Source: Antedon mediterranea (Eukaryota; Echinodermata; Crinoidea; Comatulida; Antedonidae). Taken from it: a stretch of 64,000 nt of DNA. The notes beneath the pieces were generated by a model. That model did not search any database, was not told where the DNA came from, and saw nothing but the letters and a program-made list of their open reading frames with translations. Below, one piece after another: positions 55,541-64,000 of this stretch (within the stretch, counting starts at the first letter, position 1; each line of letters begins with the position of its first letter). The stretch is from positions 25,232,070 through 25,296,069 of the forward strand of contig NC_092671.1 of NCBI RefSeq assembly GCF_964355755.1. The letters run 5' to 3'. The position numbers and the translations under genes are program-made.

Positions 55541-56009
55541 CTGTAAATATGTTGTATATATCGTTGATATTGCATGATAAATACATTGTACATACTAATT
55601 CGTTGTGCAGTACCGTAGGCTACTACTGTACAGTATTCAAAGTTATTCTACATCGTTATTAATATTACATTTGAGAGACAACCACAGAGGCTGGCTCAAT
55701 TGACGGGTTCCAACCACCCTAGGGCACTCAGAATTTCCGATTGGCATCATTTTTTTAATTGTCTACAATAAAAAAAATTCAAAATAATAGTATTACATTT
55801 TTATGTGTAAATTTGTTACTCGCTTCCTGGACAATGAGACCCAGTACAAAAGAGAATCAGAATCACAGAACAAGTTCTTCAAACTACAAATAAAAGTTTG
55901 TCATCACAACAAAGAGGGTTATTGTGGGATGTTTATTGCATAGAGGTCGTTTCTCCAGGGTTAGACAGTTTTACAGTGAAAGAGAAGAAAAAGGAGAGAA
56001 TCACACTTT
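55541..56009. other. No gene recognised
   Basis: AT-rich with a few less AT-rich bits (TGACGGGTTCCAACCACCCT near 55700). No domain or repeat is identified. Confidence 0.4.
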
Positions 56010-56190
56010 AGTTAATAGTAGGGCGGCCAATGTGAGCTTTTTCATCATGGGGGGCATTTTCTGTTAATAGCAGGCAACCATGTGGAATATATCCCTTATG
56101 GGATGACAAAAAAGATAGGGGTGGATGCCGCTCTCAAATTTCAGGTCAAAGGTCATTTTCAAGGTTATAAGGTCAAATATGGTAAAATAG
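56010..56190. repeat. Left arm of a long inverted repeat (partner 59390-59610)
   Basis: Shared blocks with the reverse complement of the right arm: GGGGGGCATTTT, TGTTAATAGCAGGCAACCAT, GATAGGGGTGGATGCC and AAGGTCA. Inside the arm, GGTCATTTTCAAGGT.ATAAGG recurs at about 56310. The two arms bound about 3.6 kb. Confidence 0.75.
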
Positions 56191-56389
56191 AGGTTTAAGC
56201 TGTTTTCAACAACATATAAGCTAATTAAAAGAAATGTAACCATTATTGGATCATCATTGACATATTGCTGTAGATGGTGAAGTTCATCAATTTTTCAACT
56301 TACAAGTTTAAAGGTCATTTTCAAGGTCATAAGGTCAAATAGAGCACAGAACTGTTAATTATCGGTATTAATAATTGAAATAAATATAA

Positions 56390-56690
56390 TTTTCATGATA
56401 GCCTGGTGCTGATGGTTATAGTGTGGTGTCAAAAAGACCAGAATTGTACTGGGAAGATTTTGAACTTTTTGAGTCACTCCTGGAAGGTGTTCAAGGAATG
56501 GAGAGGATCAAAGTATCAAAATAATCGAAATTAGAGACCTACTGGAATGTCTTAAATTTCATTTAAAAACGGTCACAGAGGGTTTGTGGGTTGGGAGTAA
56601 TGGGCGGCATGGGCACATGCCAATATTCGAAATGTTTCTGGGATGGGAGGAGGTAACGCTCTGAGGTGGATATTTCTTCAAGCACTGATA
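56390..56690 (+). repeat. Member of the repeat family of calcyphosin-2 intron 3
   Basis: Shares with 2755-4090 the order ..CAGAATTGTACTGGGAAG.TTTTGAAC.., CATTTAAAAACGGTCACAGA, GGGTTTGTGGGTTGGGAGT and a G-rich end. About 52 kb separates the two loci, so this is a dispersed family. Confidence 0.55.
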
Positions 56691-57959
56691 TATAATGCCT
56701 ACTAGCCATCTGGGTAACGGCAAACGATTGAATCACAACCACATATGCATGCTTTCTGTAACAACTTCATCGGCTCTTTAGTTTACATACACATGTAACA
56801 AGTTCCAAACTGACAACTGGGTTAGGGGCTTCCAAACAACCCGATTCAATTAGGCCACATACTGATCTCTGCCTGATAGTTGGCTCGTATGTTTAGGTTC
56901 TATGATGTCTGTATTCACCATAGGTGAGTTTTTTTAATTTTTAGTGTTTCCCGAAGTAGAAATACAGGTACTTAAATATTTATTGAGTGAAGTGAAATAC
57001 TTAATATTTAAGGGAAATATATATCACAAGTGTTAATGGTATATGGTTACTGGGTCTAGATGGAGGTAGCACCAAAGAGTAGTCTGTACAGATATCTGCT
57101 CAAGAGTACCATATATTTGGCAATATTAAACTTTAGTGTACACTGTACGTGGAAAGTCTTAATCTTAATAAATTCCATTTACAAGGAGTGGATGCGTTAC
57201 AAATGATTTCCAGTATGACCTCTTCCCATAACCAGCAAATAATGACGTGCTGCAACCTGTAATGACATGGAAGCTGGTTAGATTATTCTTAATAGGTTTT
57301 CAACTACTTTATTGTTCACTATACCAGACATCGTCCATACTTTTGAAGGCTACTGTTACAAAGTGCATATCATTAATTAACATCAACTTTCATGTATAAT
57401 TGCAAGCTCTTTGTTATTGACATAAAGAATGTCTAAAAACTTTGTGATATTTGTTCTCCTCCAAACCGATGAGTGTGGCCCAAAACAAATACGGAAGTAC
57501 AGATTAGTACATTGGGACTATCCTTTCAATCGTGTCACTGCTTTTATCCACCCCTTTCCAATGTAATGATCAAATACAACAAAATGATGAAATATCTAGG
57601 TAACTTGCATAAATACTTGCATAGTCACCAAATGTTTACAGCCATGTTTACTGCATCCTATAGTGCATGACCATCATGTTTTTACTGTAAGTTTTCTTCT
57701 GGAACATCTGTGGGTATTTCAACGCCATCCATCAAGATATGTGAAGTCATATTTGGTTAAAGATATTAAAATTGGGCTATGATCATACTCCAATGGTTGA
57801 TCAGCAGATTTTCTGTCAGTTTTTATATACTTTATCGAAACAGTTGCCTTATAGAAATCCGCAAAGGTTTAGATCAATGCTTTCTCAGTGGCTCATGAAG
57901 TTCTAAGTTCTACTGTTTTTTTTCTTTCAATAAGTTGTTACTTTAAATATAAGATCTTC

Positions 57960-58720
57960 CTTACCATCTGTCAGTTCGAAAGAATATTGTGTATTATGTG
58001 TGATTCGTGATCGGTCTGACCATGTCATGCAGAACCTATCAATGAATTACAGCGTTTCTTGTTATACCAATGATTCTATTTTGAATTGATCAATCATCCA
58101 CTCAGTGTTTAGAATATTGGTTCTGATAGTTAAGATAGGTAAATTTGTTTACCCTTTTAACCTCATTTCTACAACGAATCCAATCGGTTTTTAAATGTGT
58201 TGGTGGTTTCAGAAATGACGACTTTGGTTGGCAAACTATTAAAATATATAATTACTAATTGTGAAAAAGTGGATCTCCTATCAGTCCTTTGTGAAATTTA
58301 GGTTTAAAAAGTCTAAGCTGATGTCCTCGTGTATTACTGCTTAGATTGCATCTCATTTGAAGGAAGTCTTCCTTGGCTACACCCTCGAAATCTTTTGAAA
58401 ATTGTCAATCAAGTCACCATAAATTCGTCTGTCATACAGGGTTGTTAGGCCAAGAAAATTTAAACGATCTTCATATGAATAAAAATGGATAGCTGGAATT
58501 TGATTTGTTGTATGACGTTGTCCTCTTCAAGTGCGTTTATGTCTTTTTGGAGAAATGGATTTCATACCTGGACACAGTACGTAACGTAATGTTTGTAAAT
58601 AACGTTAAAACCGTCTTTATCCATGTGTATAAAGGACTTCTTAATTACTTAAGGAGTTTTATATTTGTTATCACCGTCAGTCATGATAGCATAGATGCGA
58701 AGGCCTCAAGAAGAAGTCCC
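57960..58720 (-). pseudogene. CR1/L2-type LINE ORF2 C-terminal relic
   Basis: On the minus strand: FNVIYKHYV (region after RT motif E), YEDRLNFLGLTTLYDRRIYG, DLIDNFQKISRV, then (shifted) TRGHQLRLFKPKF and FNSLPTKVVISETTNTFKNR followed by a stop near 58170. This order is the ordinary LINE RT C-terminus. Stops and shifts throughout mark it as dead. It lies inside the 56.0-59.6 kb inverted-repeat segment. Confidence 0.65.
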
Positions 58721-58950
58721 CAATTACCACTCCTTCCAACCTTGATAAAGTCCAATAGTTAGGGTTTTTGAAAAAACAAAGATTCGATACCCAGGTTTCT
58801 CTTTCGAGATTTCTTGAAACAACAAACTTCAATAAAAACTTGTATCATTGAAATAAAGAAAAAAATGTTTAAATAATTACATTATAGGGGGTCTCTGACC
58901 CAAACAAAAACATCTTGACATATGGTCATATAGGTCTCTGTTTTCGAAAT

Positions 58951-59063
58951 TTTTCTAAAAACAAATTTCTAAATATTATTACATTATTATAGGTAATATT
59001 AATAATTTTTCTAAAAACAAATTTCTAAATATTACTGTATTACATTATTATAGGTAATATTAA
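58951..59063 (+). repeat. Tandem duplication of about 55-60 bp
   Basis: TTTCTAAAAACAAATTTCTA followed by AATATTA and TACATTATTATAGGTAATAT occurs twice in a row, the second copy with a small insertion (CTGT). Confidence 0.8.
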
Positions 59064-59389
59064 TATAATAGTAAAAGACCAATCTTTTGGCACATATGGC
59101 GTTTCATACATATAACACTTGACCTATTTTTTCCGACAAAAATCAAAACGATGACTGGTGGACAACATGAAAAAGACAAATTTACAACAGACTGGGAAAA
59201 GCCTATTAAAAAACTGTGTGTACTTTACAGAAATATGTGAAAACAACATTTTGAGAAAATGACACTTTTATATTTAATTTCCTATGTTTTTATGTGTAAA
59301 ATTAAATGTTTATCTCATAATTACTATAATATGAAGCATCAGTTGATCTTCAGATATACCTTTTTGGATAGCTCTGATGATGTAGATGA

Positions 59390-59610
59390 TTTTCCGTGAA
59401 TAAAAAAAAATCCTATATTTTGACTTTGTTTGACCTCTTGACCACATAAACTGACCTTAAAACCCAAAACTGAAGATGGCATCCACCCCTATCGTTTTTG
59501 TCACCCCACAAAGGATACATTCAACATGGTTGCCTGCTATTAACAAAAAATGCCCCCCAAACTTTTTATAGAGGACTTTTGTGTATTTGGCCTCTCTACT
59601 ATAAGCAATT
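59390..59610. repeat. Right arm of the long inverted repeat
   Basis: GGCATCCACCCCTATCG, ATGGTTGCCTGCTATTAACA and AAATGCCCCCC mirror the left arm at 56010-56190. The outer part (GGCC..TACTATAA) also has a counterpart on the left (TTAATAGTAGGGCGGCC), so the arms extend about 180-220 bp. Confidence 0.75.
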
Positions 59611-60979
59611 AAAGCTGTATGATGCAGGTTTTTATGTAGTCAAAATATCAAAACAGTATGAAACACTGAAAGCAGCTAGTTAAATTCTATCCTTTCAATT
59701 AGAACATATCTACTGTACCTTCCACCTTTCACACCAATGAGGCTATGCTTAGCTGCGCAAATACGAAATCTCAGTGTTGCATCGGGCATACTAATATACA
59801 GTAAACATCACTACGAAAAATCAAACCAGTAGCCATTCATACTGTTACTCTTATCGATAGGATGGACAAACTGATCAAAACAATTAATGAAAGAAATTTT
59901 AAATTAAAGACCCATTTACACAGCTAAAACAGAACAAAACACCATTTGTATATATTGCAGGATACTTGGGCAAGAAATATTAACATATTAAACTGTGACA
60001 CCTGTACAGTAGGTCAGAAAAAAAAAGATGTGTTTTGTTGAATATTCTGGTTTTCAAAGGCAGATGACAGTGACTGGTCATTAGCGTTTCCACAGAAACA
60101 TTGCATGCATACAATGTGAAAACAAAAACATCATCATAACTAAACAATATACTGTAGGATCATTGGGGAATCACAACTTGATTCAAAGTTGAAATAGCTT
60201 TGGAAATACATAATGATGATGTCATAGTAGCGATGTTTGCAATGTCACATATACTGTAGAATAGTATAGGTATGGGTATACTAGACCTATTCATCTGTTT
60301 TTTATCAAATGTACACATAAATGTAGAGGACTGGGTAGAAAAAATTCTAGAAACTGATGTAATTTGTTTGTTTAGGTTAACCCTGTAATAGACCAACTAA
60401 AATCTGTTGTTATGCAATAGTAACTGTGTTATTCCAAAAAACAGTATTATTTCTATGTACAGTACATATTAAAAGAAAACATTCTGTCGTCATTGGCCAA
60501 AAGCAAAGGTGAAAGACGTATATGACCAAACCCATTGCTCCTTAAAGCAGATAACAATGGGAAGTTGTACAAAAAAAATAGCTCATCTGTAAATCTTTTT
60601 AAATTTGTAGATGTATATTAGATTCTAGTTTGTAATGCAATGATTTGGTGCTTAAATATTGATGCATAAATTCTTAATAATACTTAATCCTTAGTTAATT
60701 AATGCCCACTTAGGTGTGTGCTTAGAAGGGCTGCTATTTTGCAGTAGATTGTCATAGGTAATAAAATATGTATGAAAGTTTTCTTTGGGAGAAAAATTGC
60801 TTGGGAGGAATTAAACAACATCTCATAGAATCTATTCCACGAATTACGAAATAAAATAAAAGGTTAACAAGGACTTTGAAGTTGTCTTATTTCTCTAGTG
60901 CTTTATATTTTCAAGATTGATATACATTACACATTTTATAGATACCACAGATGTGCCCATGTAATTTGGTAGCATCAGG
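59611..60979. other. 3' flank of the IBA57-like gene; no gene recognised
   Basis: AT-rich sequence downstream of the IBA57 stop (transcription to the left). It probably holds the 3' UTR. No strong poly(A) signal was settled on. No transposon motif stands out. Confidence 0.4.
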
Positions 60980-62668
60980 TCACTGAATAAGTAAATTTTC
61001 CTTATTTGGCCACCATTCTGGTATTCTTGCTGTCATTTCTATATCGTTGCCTTCCTTATCATTTACAATTAGTTTCTTGTTCTGACTAAAAATTTAAGAA
61101 TGAACAAAAAGAAAAAAGATAATTACCATTCAATAATTATTCAAATAAATCTCAAATTTTACAAAATAGAATACAGTAGATAGGTTTGTTGATATGAAAA
61201 CTCCCATCAATGAAATTAACTAAGATGGAAAAAGTTACAAGAATGATAGAATTAACATCTTCCGCTTTGAGTGAAACAGCTCCATATCTTCAAATGAATC
61301 TCACTTTTATGAAATAGACAATAGCGGTGCTGACGTCACATGGTTACTAGCCAACCAAAAAATGCAAAACAAACTAAAATTTAAAAAAATCACCAAATAT
61401 TTGTCTTTAATATATAATATCTGTTTATCCTTCAACTACAGTTTAAGTACAAACAAAATCAAGCTAAGATACATAATTTTATAGAAATACAGATCTATAC
61501 AGTTTATCAACATACAGTAGTAGCGTTGAATGCATTTTTTGGTTGGCTAGCAATCGGGTAGTATATATCTGTTGATATGAAAACTCCCATCAATGAAAAA
61601 TGACAATAGAATGGAATGAACATCTTCTGTTTATAAACGTTTTATTAGCGCTTGAATGAAACATCTCAGTGACAGATTTATTGTTATCTTTCTCATTTGA
61701 CTTTTATTATGATTCCATTGTTAAATATGTTGTATTTTCTTTGTAAATTATGTATTTGTACCTTTTTATGTTTTGGCTATAAAATGTATAGCTTACTTTA
61801 AAAACTTTCCAGAAATTCAAGTTAAACTAGATTTGAACTCGTCACTACGGACGAGTTAGGTTATCCGCAGCGCAAAAGCCACGTGCACGTCATACGTTAG
61901 AATATTGCGCACAGAAAAACGATTATGCCCTTGAAAAAATGTTAGTGCGCTCTCTATTTTGTGTCACGTCTAAGTATATACAGTATACACTATAAACTGC
62001 ATACGTACTACATACAGTGCAAAATAGGTGAAAATAAGTGATAAAAGTTATTGACGCTATTGAACATGATGACGTTATCACAATTTTAAAAATGATGAAT
62101 CATGCGAAAGATAATTGCTTGAACTAGACAATATAAAAAAATGGGAGAAAATGAAATACGGATAAGTGGAGATGCGCTCTATTTAATGTGATGAGCTATG
62201 ACAAAAGATACAAAAATCCTATAATTTATATTCGAGTGGCCATACGATGACGTCACATGATTCGATATCTACAACTCATCTACTTCCATAATATGTAATT
62301 TAAGTTCACCACGTAGTTTAAGCTTGGTTCCCACTAGAACGTAACGTAAACGCAACGCAAGCGTTTTAACCAATGACAAGCGAAGTTATAGACAGTTAGC
62401 AATCACAAGCGAATAAGCCATCGCTTGTGAACTTTATAAGTTGCGGATAACCAAAAAAACAAAACAAAAAAAGATCCTGACAATAACAAGGGGTTATCCA
62501 CCAAGTGCGGATAACCAATAAACACTTGAATAAAATGGGTAAACAAACCTCAAGGAAACTCTAAGCAATGCAAGGCCATTATTTCCAATATGACTTCGAA
62601 GTTTTCCAGTATTTTTTCCATCTTCGTTTTTCACAGAGACGCCATTGTCAATAAGAATTGATGTTGAA
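60980..62668 (-). CDS. IBA57: IBA57-like mitochondrial Fe-S assembly factor, last two exons (partial)
   Basis: Minus-strand exons 62668-62549 and 61085-60980 join in phase (AG|T) across a GT-AG intron. They encode the C-terminal 74 residues or so: KNEDGKNTGKLRSHIGNNGL, ALLRVSL, then NKKLIVNDKEGNDIEMTARI and PEWWPNKENLLIQ before TGA. GK.R...GN.GLALLR followed by V/I-P-x-W-W-P at the end is the signature of IBA57, the folate-binding GcvT-family protein that helps build [4Fe-4S] clusters in mitochondria with ISCA1/2. The upstream exons, including the family's conserved Cys region, lie beyond the right edge; nothing in 62669-64000 fits them. The frame is intact, so this is likely a working gene. 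Confidence 0.8.
61187..61598. repeat. Direct repeat plus inverted repeat inside the IBA57 intron
   Basis: A 29-bp sequence beginning TGTTGATATGAAAACTCCCA occurs at 61187 and 61570 in the same orientation. Between them, CTAGCCAACCAAAAAATGCA (about 61346) has an exact inverted partner near 61530. It looks like a small palindromic element inside a local duplication. Confidence 0.7.
61790..62520. repeat. Hairpin-rich, less AT-rich intronic stretch, probable MITE remains
   Basis: CTCGTCACTACGGACGAG is a hairpin near 61848. GGTTATCCGCAGC (about 61858) is mirrored by GTTGCGGATAACC (about 62452), and GGTTATCC..GGATAACC is palindromic near 62495. A separate repeat begins TTCCCACTAGAACGTAACG near 62328. 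The pattern suggests one or two MITEs, but edges and target sites were not fixed. Confidence 0.45.
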
Positions 62669-64000
62669 CTTGAATAAAATAATATTTGATTATTCCAAAT
62701 ATCTGTGTATTAAGTGGTGAATAGAATTATACAAAATATTTCAAGGTAAAAATAACATTTCATTCTTTACCAAATTAATTATTTGTTCCATAGTATGAAT
62801 ATAAACATAATTATTATTTGTTTTATAGCACACCTACTTCAACGAGAGGTTAGGCTAAACCATTCGAAAGTGCAGTACTCTAATTTTTGATATGGACAGG
62901 TTAATTTTCAAACAGCCTAGCCTAGTGTTACGCATGGTTGTTGCTCATTGAAGAATGAACACACAGTATAACGAAATTCAACTTGCACTATTGATGACAT
63001 GGTTTAATGGAGTATTTATTGAAAATCAGGTGACCCACAACCATCCAATCAAATGACAAGAATTTGCTTGTGTGCATTATATAATGTCTTATTCCATTTG
63101 TCATATAAAATAGATTTGTCATAAATCAGACAAAACATGTTATCAACTGGCACCATTTTTTTTTCCACTTACAATTTTAAAAGAAAACTTATTTTGTAGC
63201 CCTTTTGCTAACATTAAATAGATATCAGAGGCTTGTAAAGATTACTAACTTGTTCCGATTTAACATCAAAGTAAACTCTTTACCAAAAATATATACAATT
63301 TTTTTTTGTTTAAGTGAATCGGGTATATAAAGTATTTCTCCTTCTTGTTTGTTTAAAGTTAATGAACTTGCTAGTAACTTGATATAGGAATTGAGTATAT
63401 GTTCACAATATTGCTTTCACTCAAACTATTCAACAAACAAAGAATAAATGTAGGGTCATATATTCAGAACATTCATTTCAGTCTGTTTGATTTTAAGTTG
63501 ATTAAATTTAATCACCAAACGGATTGATTTCCTGTAAATTTTGTAATTTTAATGAAATGAATATATCTTGAATAAACAGTACTATAATCAAGGCCATGAA
63601 ACAGTATACAGTATAATATATACAGTTGAAAAAGTGTTACAATTCACAGTATGCTGTAGTTTCTGTATGACAATATTCACCCACGATCAGTCTCCTGATG
63701 TCATTTTCAAAAACATTTATAATTTCTAGTTCTAGTTGTCCCATGACATAGCGGATCGTAGGGGCGTAGCAGATAAGATACAGTGAAACAAGCACCTCCA
63801 TATGGGAATTAGTAATCATTATGATACGATACACAGGCATAAGCTATATCTCCCAGTGGTGCCTATCTCCTCTCCGGGCTGGAGAGGTTTTGCTGGATGG
63901 CCATTGTTGGTTCTCCTAAACCAACACCCAAGTAGTTGGTTTTTTTAGTACCAGCTGGGTGTCCAACCACCCTCTAAACCATGTTCCTAAAGGAGTTAAT
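62669..64000. other. Upstream of the visible IBA57 exons; no exon recognised
   Basis: Presumably an IBA57 intron or more distant gene sequence. The minus frame 63840-63637 has no known domain. Near 63870-63960 several short hairpins (CTCTCCGGGCTGGAGAG; TTGGTTCTCCTAAACCAA) sit close together; I cannot assign them. Confidence 0.35.

Noticed and set aside
63637-63840. Minus-strand ORF as an upstream IBA57 exon
   Set aside because: No IBA57 motif, and its flanks do not give a phase-compatible donor and acceptor pair with the exon at 62668.

Overview
The window looks like a stretch of an AT-rich animal genome. Genes are split by GT-AG introns and lie far apart, and most of the sequence between them is old transposon. 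A three-EF-hand calcyphosin-2-type gene, a secreted C-type lectin and an IBA57-type gene all point to a metazoan. The transposon mix (a large TAG-flanked DNA transposon that fits Academ, PHD/esterase CR1-like LINEs, L1/Tx1-like and RTE-like LINEs, Ty3/Gypsy elements) suits a marine invertebrate, perhaps an echinoderm. The sequence alone does not prove a species.

Three host genes are supported. (1) A calcyphosin-2-like gene on + (about 498-10198, eleven exons whose splice phases all agree). (2) A small C-type lectin on - (16283-14923, three exons, complete, with signal peptide and a QPN sugar-site motif). (3) The last two exons of an IBA57-like gene on - (62668-60980); its 5' part lies beyond the right edge. 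They are unrelated neighbours and show no sign of operon-like organisation.

Layout. 0.5-10.2 kb: calcyphosin-2, with diverged tandem repeats, poly-G tracts and one MITE in its introns. 10.2-14.9 kb: a LINE relic, a 383-bp inverted-repeat element holding a pol III-like promoter, short copies of a calcyphosin exon edge, and a tRNA-like SINE. 14.9-16.3 kb: lectin gene. 16.6-26.2 kb: a TTAA-flanked MITE, then an RTE-like LINE split by a 7,987-bp DNA transposon with TIRs of 0.6-0.8 kb, a TAG target duplication and a broken multidomain transposase with an XPG-like nuclease block. 26.2-32.1 kb: a tandemly duplicated unit of about 2.8-3.1 kb with relics of a transposase-like domain; one copy carries a nine-unit 55-bp array. 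32-38.8 kb: gene-poor, with RT relics and inverted repeats. 38.9-45.3 kb: an LTR retrotransposon whose gag is interrupted by an antisense, intronless fragment of the splicing-factor gene PRPF18. 46.1-55.5 kb: a second LTR element (Ty3/Gypsy type) holding an L1/Tx1-like insertion (14-bp target duplication) and a CR1-like LINE with PHD and esterase domains. 55.5-60.9 kb: a 3.6-kb segment bounded by inverted repeats, with a LINE relic. 60.9-64 kb: IBA57 3' end.

All mobile-element coding regions I could read carry frameshifts, stops or deletions, so none appears active. The most notable points are the frame-restoring insertion of the Academ-like element, the PRPF18 fragment inside a retrotransposon, and the slippage-seeded 55-bp array.
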